DNA of 64,000 nt. It comes from Terribacillus aidingensis (lineage in GTDB: Bacteria > Bacillota > Bacilli > Bacillales > Amphibacillaceae). A program made the translations under genes and the position numbers. The DNA is taken from positions 934,668 to 998,667 of the forward strand of contig NZ_OBEK01000002.1 of assembly GCF_900215625.1 (NCBI RefSeq), written 5' to 3'. Position 1 is the stretch's first letter; every line of letters begins with the position of its first letter. This document shows positions 51,851 to 60,911 of the stretch, piece after piece. Below the pieces are notes generated by a model. It did not search any database. It worked only from the letters and a program-made list of their open reading frames with translations, and was not told the DNA's origin.

Positions 51851-52666
51851 TCAAAAAGATACGAAAGGGAATTGATGTAAAGGAAGGTATGTGGCTCTTT
51901 CCTGGAAAATGTTAATAACAGTCTGTGTTTTTGGATCCGTTGGGTGCTCACCATATAAATAAATTTTACGGGGTGACATGGCAATCAAAGGTGTCAGGTT
52001 CATCTCTTGCTTCCCAATTCCTGCAAGCGCAAGCGGTTCTTGGCTTGCCAGTGCTTTGATTTCTTTACCGGAAAATAAGCTTCCATCTTCTTTGTAGAAA
52101 GAAAAATCAGTTCCTTGAATAATATGAACAGCTTCATCACGAATTGGCTTCTTGCTAATGTACTGACGCAGTGACTCCACGTACAGCTGATATTCTTCTT
52201 CCAGTTTGTATTCGTCAATAGCATCACCGACAACTACAGTAAGCGCTTCTTTATACGCACTGCTGCGAAACTGGATTACAGCATCAAAGAAAACACGTAT
52301 ATGCTTTGCGGCTATCTCTTGAAAGATTTGCGTAATCTGCTGACGCGGTACGCTTGGCTCTCTTTTTTCTTCATACATATCCCCGACGAGAATCGTGTGC
52401 GTCAGCTCTGCTATGCGCTTGATCGCTTCCTCGTCCTTGTAGTAATACACTTCGCTGGCAATTTGCTTGATCCAAGCCGTTTCACGATGATGGAGAAATG
52501 TTTCTACGAGCGCTATTGCTATACGGCGATGGTAGCCGTCCTGAATTGTCGCCTCATACCCCCATCGCTCATCTTCAGCCACGTATACTTGTTTCGTTCC
52601 ATCCATCGCTAAACAAGAACAAAAGGTATCCATCTCTATTTTTGATTTGATAAACACTTTACGCAA
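51851..52666 (-). CDS. ytxC: YtxC-like sporulation protein
   Basis: About 271 residues, starting at TTG 52666 (or TTG 52672); GAGGGTGG is the only ribosome site. Cytosolic and mostly helical. KEALTVVVGDAIDEYKLEEEYQLYVESLRQYI and PIRDEAVHIIQGTDFSFYKEDG are regions I associate with YtxC, a protein found only in spore formers. The position between dnaI and thrS supports this. Function unknown. Its 3' end overlaps the thrS promoter region. Confidence 0.85.
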   Translation of the reverse strand: MRKVFIKSKIEMDTFCSCLAMDGTKQVYVAEDERWGYEATIQDGYHRRIAIALVETFLHHRETAWIKQIASEVYYYKDEEAIKRIAELTHTILVGDMYEEKREPSVPRQQITQIFQEIAAKHIRVFFDAVIQFRSSAYKEALTVVVGDAIDEYKLEEEYQLYVESLRQYISKKPIRDEAVHIIQGTDFSFYKEDGSLFSGKEIKALASQEPLALAGIGKQEMNLTPLIAMSPRKIYLYGEHPTDPKTQTVINIFQERATYLPLHQFPFVSF

Positions 52667-52765
52667 TATCAACCACCCTCGCCACTATCAACTGTTACAT
52701 TATATGGGCAGAAAATGGAATTATGAGTTTAAAAAAAGACAAGCCGCTTGGCTTGCCCTTTCTAT

Positions 52766-53701
52766 TCAAACGTTTCTTCTGTTTTTTCCGAACAAAGGAA
52801 CCTCGGTTGCGACACGCTTGATGCGCTCCATGATTCGTCCTGCTTTCACTCTTTCCACATCTCCGCGATTCGTTGTCGCGATCTGCTGCTCCAATTGATC
52901 AATAGAATAGTTAGAGGTGAAAAAGACTGGCAATCGTTCCATCATCCGATAATGAAGTATTGAACCTAGTATCTCATCACGGAACCAAGCAGACTGTGAC
53001 TCAGCTCCGATATCATCCAGCATGAGAACTGGTGCTTTTTTAAACATCTCCACTTTCTCATTGACCGAATCATCTTTTAAGGATGCTTTTATTTCTCGTA
53101 CAAATTCCGGCATATAAATGAGCATGCTGGAGATATTCCGTTCTGCCAAATAGTTGGCGATAGCGCCTAGGAAATACGTTTTACCGACACCAAACGGCCC
53201 ATAGAAATAAAGACCTTTTTCCGGAATTGTATCCCCTGTCTGCTGCAGGAACTGCAATGTCTTCAGGATAGCCTGCTGGCGTTCGGCATCTCCATGATCG
53301 AGTGTTTCTGTTGATGCTTCTAGAATATCTTTTGGCATATACAAACTGTTAATTCGAGCTTCTTGCTTTTCGCGCTCTTCATGCTGAAGACGTGTATGAC
53401 ATTTATCGTAAGCGAGACGGATAACATGTCCGTCCACTTCCAGCCTCGGTGTATAACCATTCAATATATTTTTGCATTGACCAAGTGCCGGACAATCCTG
53501 ACACTCTTTTGATGCTGTCGTATATTCGTAAAGCCGCATCAAGTTACGCTGAATATCCTGTTCTGTCAGCTGCGGATTTGCTTCCAGCACTGCTTTAACT
53601 TCTGGATTTTCTCTAACTTGCTGCTGCATACGTTCAAAGTTTTCTTTGAAATTATTGTTTTCCTGCATCCATTTTTTTAATGATGCCTGAATGGGCTCCA
53701 T
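52766..53701 (-). CDS. dnaI: Primosomal helicase loader DnaI
   Basis: 311 residues. An AAA+ loader that places the DnaC helicase on DNA. N-terminal zinc-binding helicase-interaction domain with CQDCPALGQC and HTRLQHEEREKQ (about 66-110), AAA+ domain with Walker A YGPFGVGKTYF (about 168-178), Walker B VLMLDDIGAES (about 230-240), sensor 1 FFTSNYS and the C-terminal GRIMERIKRVATEVPLFG arginine motif. It is 17 bases after dnaB. Confidence 0.96.
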   Translation of the reverse strand: MEPIQASLKKWMQENNNFKENFERMQQQVRENPEVKAVLEANPQLTEQDIQRNLMRLYEYTTASKECQDCPALGQCKNILNGYTPRLEVDGHVIRLAYDKCHTRLQHEEREKQEARINSLYMPKDILEASTETLDHGDAERQQAILKTLQFLQQTGDTIPEKGLYFYGPFGVGKTYFLGAIANYLAERNISSMLIYMPEFVREIKASLKDDSVNEKVEMFKKAPVLMLDDIGAESQSAWFRDEILGSILHYRMMERLPVFFTSNYSIDQLEQQIATTNRGDVERVKAGRIMERIKRVATEVPLFGKNRRNV

Positions 53702-53718
53702 ACGCGCACCCCCTTCTC

Positions 53719-55089
53719 TTAAACGCCACGCTTATTGGCATTAAACTGTTTAAGCATTTCTGCAACATCCGCATCCGGCACTGCTGTTGTGCTCGGCGCT
53801 TCTGCTTTGCCTTTTTGATCAAACCATTCCGGAACGACCTCGGATCGGCCACCGTTTTTCCGCCGTGCGGCTGCTGGCTGCTTCGTATTGTTATTGTTTG
53901 CTGTCGCGTTCCATGGCTGATTGCTGCTCTTGGCAATCTCCATCGCTTCTCTTACTGTACTTACCTTTTTTCGTGCCCAGTGTGCGGCAATTTTCTCCAT
54001 GTACGCTTTTGATAATTTCATATCCGATTTCAGCAGTACATAATAAACGAGAACATTCATAATTCCCGGCGCCATGCCTTGCTCTGCCATTACGTCTCGG
54101 ATAACTTTTAAATCAGATGCTGCTGCTGTTCCATTACCGGAAATGTCTTCTAACAGCTGTTTTGGTGAAATTGTCTCCAGCATGTGCACGAGCTTCTCTT
54201 GCTTGGAAGAAGCCTGCACTTCTTGTTTGGCATTCTTCTGGGTAAGCTCCATTACTTTTACTTCTGCTGTCTTCGGTCGTGCTAAAAACAGGTCGTGACA
54301 AGCCGATTTGAATTCGGCCGGATTAAGCACATTATCTTCCGAAACGGCCCATTGCATCGCCTTGTCCAAATCGAGCGAAGTAAGGTTATAAAGCACGGCC
54401 ATTGATTCGAGCAGTTTTTGATTACGAGGTGTCAGAACCGCTTCCGGATTCAGCATCCGCTGTTTAAGTGATTGACGCAGCCATTCAAAATCTACGACGT
54501 CCGTTTCAATGGAAGGACCGGGATTCTCTTCGGCAACTGGTGCAGCCGGAGCTTTCATCGGCAGCACACCTTGTTTGGCGAGCTTGTCCGCAGAAAAGAC
54601 AGTTTCAAATGATGCTGTAATCTCCTCCGTTGCTTTAGGCAGATCTTCTGCGGCTACTAAAGCTTGCTGCAAGTCCTTATAACGGCTTTCGCCCAATTGA
54701 TGGTAAAGCAGCTGCGAAAGCATATCATCAGCAAAAAAGGCAGCTGGTGTAAACGGCGGATACAAGTCATAGGTGAACACACGCTGCTCTCCCTGCTGTT
54801 TATATGTTCGGATAAGGCCAATCGCTTCCAGCTGCAGCCTCGCGTCGTATAATTGGTCCATCGGCATATCCAGCAATGTCATTAACAAATGATGTGTTTT
54901 GGGTGCATACATGCCGTGATGCATCACATATTCATTCACCATCGTCTGGTATAAGGTAACTGCCCTCAACCCGAGCAGCGGCTGATACAAATGCGTTAAA
55001 GCAACCGAATATCCATCGTGAAAGGATCTTTTCAAACGAATCTGATACCCGTCAGCTGGCAGCAGTTTCCCGATATGCTGACTCTTCAT
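53719..55089 (-). CDS. dnaB: Replication initiation and membrane attachment protein DnaB
   Basis: About 456 residues from ATG 55089 (MKSQHIGKLLPADGY), ten bases from GGAAAGGA; an ATG at 55107 would add six residues but overlaps that site. It is a Firmicute DnaB/DnaD-type primosome protein, not the helicase. N-terminal winged helix (ALTHLYQPLLGLRAVTLYQTM), linker, and two DnaD-like domains (about 205-300 and 315-400, the latter ending with VYYVLLKSDMKLSKAYMEKIAAHW). It recruits the helicase with DnaD and DnaI at oriC and restart sites. Confidence 0.95.
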   Translation of the reverse strand: MKSQHIGKLLPADGYQIRLKRSFHDGYSVALTHLYQPLLGLRAVTLYQTMVNEYVMHHGMYAPKTHHLLMTLLDMPMDQLYDARLQLEAIGLIRTYKQQGEQRVFTYDLYPPFTPAAFFADDMLSQLLYHQLGESRYKDLQQALVAAEDLPKATEEITASFETVFSADKLAKQGVLPMKAPAAPVAEENPGPSIETDVVDFEWLRQSLKQRMLNPEAVLTPRNQKLLESMAVLYNLTSLDLDKAMQWAVSEDNVLNPAEFKSACHDLFLARPKTAEVKVMELTQKNAKQEVQASSKQEKLVHMLETISPKQLLEDISGNGTAAASDLKVIRDVMAEQGMAPGIMNVLVYYVLLKSDMKLSKAYMEKIAAHWARKKVSTVREAMEIAKSSNQPWNATANNNNTKQPAAARRKNGGRSEVVPEWFDQKGKAEAPSTTAVPDADVAEMLKQFNANKRGV

Positions 55090-55124
55090 ACAATCTGTCC
55101 TTTCCATTCTTCCAAGCTGTACAC

Positions 55125-55583
55125 TTATTTATCAGTTTTGATCAAGTCTTTCAATTCTTCCAGAAAGACACTGAGATCCTTGAATTGCCGGTATACAGAG
55201 GCAAAGCGAACATAAGCCACTTCGTCCACATCTGAGAGACGTTCCATGACCATTTCACCAATTTCCTTGCTCTGTATTTCCGATGTACCGCCATTGCGTA
55301 ATTCTTTTTCAACTTCCAAAACGATATGTTCAATCTGCTCCAGCGCTACTGGACGCTTCTCACAAGCTTTGATTAGTCCGCGCATAAGCTTCTCTTTGCT
55401 AAATTCTTCCCTCGTCCCTTCCTTTTTCACAACAATCAGCGGCGTTGCTTCAATCCGCTCAAATGTAGTGAAACGAAAAGCGCATTCTTCACATTCCCGG
55501 CGGCGCCGGATAGAACGCCCTTCTTCTATGGGACGGGAATCTAATACTTTTGTGCTTTTATATTGGCAGTTTGGACATTTCAT
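55125..55583 (-). CDS. nrdR: Transcriptional repressor NrdR
   Basis: 152 residues from ATG 55583 ([20 protein letters not shown]); the longer frame to 55631 lacks a homologous N-terminus. Zinc ribbon with CPNC (3-6) and CEEC (about 31-34), then an ATP-cone (about 49-139, [20 protein letters not shown]). It senses dATP/ATP and represses ribonucleotide reductase genes. Upstream of dnaB as in B. subtilis. Confidence 0.96.
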   Translation of the reverse strand: MKCPNCQYKSTKVLDSRPIEEGRSIRRRRECEECAFRFTTFERIEATPLIVVKKEGTREEFSKEKLMRGLIKACEKRPVALEQIEHIVLEVEKELRNGGTSEIQSKEIGEMVMERLSDVDEVAYVRFASVYRQFKDLSVFLEELKDLIKTDK

Positions 55584-55706
55584 GCCGATCCACCCCATTA
55601 TTCTTTGCAAGCCTCGACAGGCTTCGCGCATTTACGACACATTTGCATCGTCTTTTTCTTATTCTACCATGATTCAAGCGAAAAATCGAAGGACCATAGC
55701 GGAAAC

Positions 55707-55735
55707 AAAAAAAGGCAGCCGAGGGCTACCCTTTC
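55707..55735 (-). terminator. Terminator of fabF
   Basis: AGGxAGCC/GGCTxCCT stem and a seven-T run on the reverse strand; it includes the stop codon of fabF. Confidence 0.8.
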
Positions 55736-56961
55736 CACTTGCGCAGTGCCAGCACCGCATTATGACCGCCAAAACCAAATCCATTAGACAAAGCAAATGT
55801 AATATCTTTATTGACCGATTCATTCGGCACATAGGTTAGATCACATTCCGGATCGGCATCCCGATAGTTAATTGTCGGAGGAACGATGCCATCTTGCAGC
55901 GCTTTTAACGTAATAATCGCTTCCACTCCACCAGCCGCGCCAAACAAATGACCCGTCATGGACTTGGTAGCACTAATCAGCAAATCATGTGCTTTATCAC
56001 CGAATACTTCCTTAATTGCTTTCGTTTCCGTTTTATCGCCTTCTGGTGTGCTCGTGGCGTGGGCATTGATATATTCAACATCATCTGCTTCCCAATCTGC
56101 CATTTGCATCGCCAGCTTCATAGCTTTTGCAGGTCCTAAGTAGTTTGGAGATGTAATATGATGGGCGTCTGTTGTCGAGCCATATCCGACAATTTCTCCA
56201 AGTATAACTGCTCCGCGCTTTTGTGCATGCTCGAGTTCTTCCAGCACTAAGATACCAGCGCCTTCGGACATAACAAAACCATCACGGTTTGCATCGAATG
56301 GCGAACTTGCTGTTTCCGGTGTATCGTTTTGTGTGCTCATTGCTCGCATTTTTGTGAAACCGGCATAAGCAAATGGTGTAACTGATGCTTCAGCTCCGCC
56401 AGCAAGCATCGCATCGGAGTAGCCATGTTTAATATTCAGGAAGGCTTCCCCGATCGCATGGTTACCTGTAGCACAAGCAGAAACAGGAGCAAAGCTAGGT
56501 CCAGTAAAGCCTGTTTTAATGGAAACTATTCCTGTTGCCATGTTGCTGATCATCATTGGTACCATAAATGGCGACACCCGGCGCGGGCCTTTGTCCAGCA
56601 GCTTCTCGTGATTGTCTAAAAGCGTATTTACGCCTCCGATACCGGATCCAATATAAATCCCTACTCGTTCCGGATTCACTGTTTCTTTGTTTAAATTAGC
56701 CTGCTCCATCGCTTCAACTGCTGCTCCGTAAGCAAACTGGCTGTATAAATCATATCGTTCAATATCTTTTTTATCGAGGTATTTTTCCGGATCAAACCCT
56801 GTTGCTGTTCCGCCAATTTGTGACGCAATTCCTGCGAATTTCTCTTCATCTAATTGTTGGATGCCGGATTTCCCAGCTTTTATGTTATCCCAAAATGTCT
56901 CCACATCCGAACCAAGCGGTGTGACTGCGCCATATCCAGTAACTACGACTCGTCTATTCAA
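55726..56961 (-). CDS. fabF: 3-oxoacyl-ACP synthase II
   Basis: 411 residues, beginning at TTG after AGAAGGTATA. It elongates acyl-ACP with malonyl-ACP in fatty-acid synthesis. Catalytic triad C163 (VSACATGNHA), His in NAHATSTPEGD (about 301) and His in KSMTGHLFGAAGG (about 338), with the GFGFGGHNA loop near the C-terminus. It sits alone between nrdR and speD with its own terminator. In B. subtilis fabF is paired with fabHA elsewhere, so this may be the only copy or a second one. Confidence 0.93.
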   Translation of the reverse strand: MNRRVVVTGYGAVTPLGSDVETFWDNIKAGKSGIQQLDEEKFAGIASQIGGTATGFDPEKYLDKKDIERYDLYSQFAYGAAVEAMEQANLNKETVNPERVGIYIGSGIGGVNTLLDNHEKLLDKGPRRVSPFMVPMMISNMATGIVSIKTGFTGPSFAPVSACATGNHAIGEAFLNIKHGYSDAMLAGGAEASVTPFAYAGFTKMRAMSTQNDTPETASSPFDANRDGFVMSEGAGILVLEELEHAQKRGAVILGEIVGYGSTTDAHHITSPNYLGPAKAMKLAMQMADWEADDVEYINAHATSTPEGDKTETKAIKEVFGDKAHDLLISATKSMTGHLFGAAGGVEAIITLKALQDGIVPPTINYRDADPECDLTYVPNESVNKDITFALSNGFGFGGHNAVLALRKWKG

Positions 56962-57113
56962 AAATATACCTTCTTTCTAGCAGTAGCTATTAGTACCTGC
57001 TATTATATCCGAAGTATTAAAAAAATGCGAATGAATGCATCATATCTAGCACGCAAGAGTTGCTCCACACTATGTATGTTTACCATCTTTTCATTTACCA
57101 ATACAAATTAGAA

Positions 57114-57141
57114 AACCCCGCTCCAGAATAAGAGCGGGGTT
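57114..57141 (-). terminator. Terminator of speD
   Basis: A perfect 10-bp stem AACCCCGCTC/GAGCGGGGTT, followed by TTCTAATTT on the reverse strand. Confidence 0.85.
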
Positions 57142-57146
57142 AAATA

Positions 57147-57521
57147 TTAATGCGATTTAGGCTGCACTGCCACAGGACCCATGCCCCGCGGAAGCTCGGC
57201 TTTTTCACATGTTTTAGCTTCAAGTGCGGCAACGATATAATCGGTTGCTACGTTCGGATCAATGATGTTACCACAAGTGTAAACATCAATGCTCGCATAA
57301 CCATGTTCCGGAAAACTGTGGATTGTCAAATGCGATTCTGAAATAATAACCACTCCGCTTACGCCATGCGGAGCAAATTTGTGGAAAGCGACTTCCCGTA
57401 CTTCAGCACCTGACTTCAGTGCAGCATCAACAAAAATTTGTTCAATCTGCTGCATATCGTTCAACGTTTCTGTGTTACAATCCCATAGTTCTGCAATTAC
57501 ATGTCTTCCCATTGTATCCAA
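57147..57521 (-). CDS. speD: S-adenosylmethionine decarboxylase proenzyme
   Basis: 124 residues, TTG start after GGGGGAATTACA. It makes the aminopropyl donor for spermidine. Self-cleavage occurs before S63 in [16 protein letters not shown], forming the pyruvoyl cofactor; H68 and C83 (VYTCG) are the processing acid and catalytic Cys. It is the AdoMetDC class of Bacillus and Thermotoga. No spermidine synthase is adjacent. Confidence 0.95.
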   Translation of the reverse strand: MDTMGRHVIAELWDCNTETLNDMQQIEQIFVDAALKSGAEVREVAFHKFAPHGVSGVVIISESHLTIHSFPEHGYASIDVYTCGNIIDPNVATDYIVAALEAKTCEKAELPRGMGPVAVQPKSH

Positions 57522-57747
57522 TGTAATTCCCCCTTAGAATATTTACCTAAAAAATAGATGCGTGAATTGCCACGGGGGAAAGTTAGTCCAAAGAGGTCCT
57601 AACCCTTTAAGCAAATCACTTGCTACATAAATTCCTTAGGAAAACAAGTTTTTATGCTGCAAAAAATGCATGCAAAAAGAAGTATATAGTGTTTGTACCT
57701 GTTTGGCAAGCAAACATTGTAATAAAATCCAAGGGGTAATACAAGGA

Positions 57748-58779
57748 TTACATAACTTCCGCGTTATTCGCTTCTCTGATACCGCTACCAACTAACTTCG
57801 CTAGATCAACTACCCGGCAGGAATAACCCCATTCGTTATCATACCAAGCAATAACTTTTATCTTGTTTTCTTCCATTACAATAGTAGATAAACCGTCAAT
57901 GGTTGCGGACTGTTCTGTCGTTGTATAATCGATGGATACAAGCGGCTCTTCACTGTAAGAAATAATACCGCGCATATCCGTCTCAGCGGCTGTCCGGAAA
58001 GCATCATTCACTTGTTCCGCCGTAACAGACGATTCTACATCTACTACCAAGTCTACGAGTGATACATTCGGAGTCGGCACACGTAGAGCCATACCGTGCA
58101 GCTTGCCTTTCAGATGCGGAAGTACTTCTGCAAGTGCTTTGGCTGCTCCTGTCGTTGTCGGAATGATTGACTGCGTACAGCCCCTCGCCCTGCGCAGATC
58201 TTTGTGCGGATTGTCGATATTTTTTTGATCATTTGTAAAGGCATGCACCGTCGTCATTAACCCATTTTTAATGTTGAAACGTTCGTCGAGTACTTTCACA
58301 ACTGGTGCCAGGCAATTGGTCGTGCAGGAAGCATTTGAAACGATGTGATGGATGTCACTTTTATATGTCCGCTCGTTTACACCCATAACAATTGTTGCGT
58401 CCACATCTTTACCGGGAGCTGTAATGACAACCTTCTTCGCGCCTGCATCCAGATGTGCAGATGCAGCTTTTTGAGAACAGAATTTGCCTGTAGCTTCGAT
58501 GACAACGTCCACCCCAAGTTCTTGCCATGGAAGCAGTTCCGGGTTGCGCTCTCCGACTACAGTGATTTTTTTACCATCATATATGATGGCATCTGCGTCT
58601 GCATAGACTTCTTTATTCAGATTACCGTGAACGCTGTCATAACGCAGCAAATGAGCCAAAGTTTCTGCCGGGTAGGAGGCATTCACTGCCACAATCTCCA
58701 AATCAGGCAGCTCCATTGCTCGTCTGCAAACCAATCTTCCAATTCTGCCAAACCCATTAATCGCGATACGTATTGTCAT
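57748..58779 (-). CDS. gapB: Gluconeogenic glyceraldehyde-3-phosphate dehydrogenase
   Basis: 343 residues. NAD(P)-binding INGFGRIGRLVCRRA, catalytic C152 in SNASCTTNCLAP and His179-type position in TTVHAFTNDQKNIDNPHKDLRR (quoted in part: TTVHAFTNDQ). The residue profile and its location beside speD match B. subtilis GapB, the NADP-dependent gluconeogenic form. No CcpN site was sought reliably. AAAGGAGG before ATG. The substrates are 1,3-bisphosphoglycerate and NADPH. Confidence 0.93.
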   Translation of the reverse strand: MTIRIAINGFGRIGRLVCRRAMELPDLEIVAVNASYPAETLAHLLRYDSVHGNLNKEVYADADAIIYDGKKITVVGERNPELLPWQELGVDVVIEATGKFCSQKAASAHLDAGAKKVVITAPGKDVDATIVMGVNERTYKSDIHHIVSNASCTTNCLAPVVKVLDERFNIKNGLMTTVHAFTNDQKNIDNPHKDLRRARGCTQSIIPTTTGAAKALAEVLPHLKGKLHGMALRVPTPNVSLVDLVVDVESSVTAEQVNDAFRTAAETDMRGIISYSEEPLVSIDYTTTEQSATIDGLSTIVMEENKIKVIAWYDNEWGYSCRVVDLAKLVGSGIREANNAEVM

Positions 58780-58905
58780 TGTATTGCCTCCTTTAATGTG
58801 TCACTCTATATTGTTTATAAGCAGATATAGTATAACACATTAAGAGGATATTGCGAATAAAAAAGGCACCTAATTTTAGATTGAGAACATTTAAGTTAAA
58901 TAAAA

Positions 58906-58929
58906 AACGCTTGGACTTTTCCAAACGTT
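58906..58929 (-). terminator. Terminator after a decayed gene
   Basis: AACGxTTGGA/TCCAAxCGTT stem with a four-base loop and TTTTTTATTT on the reverse strand. It lies just past the deaminase remnant at 58930-59100. Confidence 0.7.
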
Positions 58930-59100
58930 TTCTCGCACAACAGTTGGTATCTTTTCCATAGTCACTAATCAACTCACGGTACATACCACAAGGAGCGACA
59001 ATCAGCAATCTTCTATATCTTCATGAGATACATATGAGATACACCATACTTTTTTGAATTTCTCTGACGGCGGCTGCATCTCCAACTTTGCTGTTACCGG
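58930..59100 (-). pseudogene. Remnant of a cytidine deaminase-like gene
   Basis: Two reverse-strand frames give pieces of a cytidine/blasticidin-S-type deaminase: NSKVGDAAAVREIQKS (59093-59040) in one, and after a frame change near 59025, EDIEDCLIVAPCGMYRELIS and DYGKDTNC in the other. The zinc motif should read PCGxCRE; here it is PCGMYRE, so one Cys ligand is lost. No start codon or N-terminal half remains. It is a degraded fragment. Confidence 0.6.
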
Positions 59101-59145
59101 TGGACAAGAATAGCTTTTAAACTTTTAAAGTAAGACACCGACAAG

Positions 59146-59444
59146 AAAATCGCTTCTTATTTTCGAGGAGTCTTCCTATTCTGCCTACACTTAGAGAAGG
59201 TTTTCCACACACAAATCAGCGTAAGAAATACACGAAGACTCCCGCGGGAGGAAGGCTTGGGGAAACCCCGCAGTGCGTTTTTTTTGCACGAGGAGGCTCA
59301 CCTGCCGCCCGCAGGAAAGCGGAGTGTATTTCCGAAGCGGCGCTCTCATCTTCGTTTCCAATTCAAAAAATCCAAACAACGCTGCTGTTAATCGCAGTAT
59401 TGTTTGGATTTTCATATAGCTTAAACTGTTACGTCCCAGCCTCA
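59146..59444. repeat. Long structured interspersed repeat (next to coaE)
   Basis: About 300 bases ending four bases before the coaE stop. Left and right ends match the short copy at 38620-38744. The right part has the hairpin AATCCAAACA/TGTTTGGATT that ends coaE transcription, and on the reverse strand it begins with AGGCTGGGACGTAAC. The centre holds a hairpin-rich GC segment (59225-59332). A reverse-strand frame of 84 codons through it is an artefact of the repeat. Confidence 0.8.
59225..59332. repeat. GC-rich multi-hairpin core of the repeat
   Basis: The ends are the perfect inverted pair GAAATACAC (59225-59233) and GTGTATTTC (59324-59332). Inside are CTCCCGCGGGAG, GGGGAAACCCC and CCTGC/GCAGG hairpins, and a run of nine T. 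From memory, very similar sequence recurs many times in halotolerant Bacillaceae genomes between genes. Confidence 0.75.
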
Positions 59445-59448
59445 TCTA

Positions 59449-60051
59449 TTACTTGTCTATAATCTCCCAAGAAGTCAGGAGCTGCTCGAGCTGCTCGCGC
59501 GTCTCCTCACGGGTGCCGTTGTTGTCAATGACCGTATCCGCTTTGCTCGCTTTCTGCTCCAATGACATCTGACTGTTGATTCGATCCAATGCTGCTTGCT
59601 CCGTTAATTCATTTCGCTGCATAAGCCGTTCCAGCTGGACCGATGAATCGACATGAACAACAACTACTTTATCGACTAGCTGCAGCTGCTTGCCTTCGAA
59701 TAACAGCGGAATATCCAGCACGACAGCTGGATAAGTTTTTTTCAGCCGGTCGCGTTCTGCTGTCATCCTCTCTCTCACAACAGGGTGAACAATATTATTC
59801 AGCTGCTCCCGCTTTTTCTCATCCCGGAAGATGATGCTGCCAAGCTTTGGCCGGTCAAGTGTTCCGTCTGGGAGCAGAATATCCTCACCAAAACTTCTAA
59901 CAATCTCTGCCAAAGCCGGCTCACCGGGTTCTACTACTTCCCTTGCCACGACATCAGCATCAACCACTGGAATATTATATTGTCTAAACAAGTCACTGAC
60001 GGTGCTTTTTCCGGATGCAATGCCCCCAGTCAACCCAATAACCAAGCTCAT
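59449..60051 (-). CDS. coaE: Dephospho-CoA kinase
   Basis: 200 residues from ATG 60051 (MSLVIGLTGGIASGKSTVSD) with AAGGAGG; a longer frame to 60147 overlaps mutM and is not used. Last step of CoA synthesis: ATP-dependent 3'-phosphorylation of dephospho-CoA. P-loop GGIASGKST (9-17), DADVVAREVV (catalytic Asp near 33) and the lid LDIPLLFEGK. It is 14 bases beyond mutM; in B. subtilis ytaF lies between the two. Confidence 0.95.
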   Translation of the reverse strand: MSLVIGLTGGIASGKSTVSDLFRQYNIPVVDADVVAREVVEPGEPALAEIVRSFGEDILLPDGTLDRPKLGSIIFRDEKKREQLNNIVHPVVRERMTAERDRLKKTYPAVVLDIPLLFEGKQLQLVDKVVVVHVDSSVQLERLMQRNELTEQAALDRINSQMSLEQKASKADTVIDNNGTREETREQLEQLLTSWEIIDK

Positions 60052-60065
60052 AGCTGAATCCTCCT

Positions 60066-60890
60066 TTACTGCTGACAAGAAGTACAGAGATGCGTCCCTC
60101 TGCCGCCTACTTTTATCTTGATAATTTCCCGGCCGCAATTCGGGCATGGTGTACCTTGCTGGCTGTAAACTTGCAGCTCATTTTGGAACGACCCTATTTT
60201 TCCTTGGCTGTTCACGTAGCTGCGAATCGTGCTGCCGCCTTTTTCAACTGCTTCCAGCAATGTCTCAGCTGCTGCTTGCTGGATCCGGACCAATTCCATA
60301 TCGGTTACAGATGCACCGCGCCGTTCTGGATGAACACTCGCTTTGAATAATGTTTCATCTACGTAAATATTACCCAAGCCGGCTACAACTGTTTGATCCA
60401 GCAGGATATTTTTAATCATTCGGCTGCTTTTTTGTACCTTTTCTTTGAAATAGTCCAGTGTAAAAGATTCATCAAAAGGTTCCGGACCAACTAAGGTTAA
60501 CGGCGGTGCGTCATTTTCCTGTCCTTCGTTAAACAAATGCATCGTACCAAACTTGCGCACATCGTTGTAACGCAGCTGTTCCCCATTTGTCAGCTGAAAA
60601 ATAACATGTGTATGCTTGTCGTCTGGCTCTGTCTCCGGCTTTACCGAGAACTTCCCTTCCATTCGCAAGTGAGAGACAATAACATCTCCATCCAAATAGA
60701 ATAAAAGAAACTTCCCTTTCCGCCCGACAGATCGAAACGTCTGTCCTTTCAACCGTTCAATAAAAGCTTCTGTGCCTTCATCAAATTTGATAATTTTATG
60801 CCAGCGGACAGTAATGTCAGCAATTGTTTTGCCGACAATCAGCTGTTCCAATGTTCTTCTTGCTGTTTCTACCTCTGGTAATTCCGGCAT
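60066..60890 (-). CDS. mutM: Formamidopyrimidine-DNA glycosylase
   Basis: 274 residues. It removes 8-oxoguanine and formamidopyrimidines and cleaves the strand. N-terminal PELPEVET with catalytic Pro2/Glu3 and the Lys in RKGKFLLF (about 58-65), helix-two-turn-helix with VVAGLGNIYVDETLFKA (about 168-184) and C-terminal zinc finger CPNCGREIIKIKVGGRGT plus CTSC. 21 bases after polA, same operon. Confidence 0.97.
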   Translation of the reverse strand: MPELPEVETARRTLEQLIVGKTIADITVRWHKIIKFDEGTEAFIERLKGQTFRSVGRKGKFLLFYLDGDVIVSHLRMEGKFSVKPETEPDDKHTHVIFQLTNGEQLRYNDVRKFGTMHLFNEGQENDAPPLTLVGPEPFDESFTLDYFKEKVQKSSRMIKNILLDQTVVAGLGNIYVDETLFKASVHPERRGASVTDMELVRIQQAAAETLLEAVEKGGSTIRSYVNSQGKIGSFQNELQVYSQQGTPCPNCGREIIKIKVGGRGTHLCTSCQQ

Positions 60891-60911
60891 TTCCTGTCCT
60901 TCTTTCCGTGC

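Noticed and set aside
58793-59008. Reverse-strand 71-codon frame taken as an intact gene
   Set aside because: Only its N-terminal half resembles a deaminase, the rest runs through a terminator; treated as part of a pseudogene.
59191-59445. Reverse-strand 84-codon frame
   Set aside because: It lies entirely inside the interspersed repeat; similar spurious proteins recur in Bacillaceae annotations.
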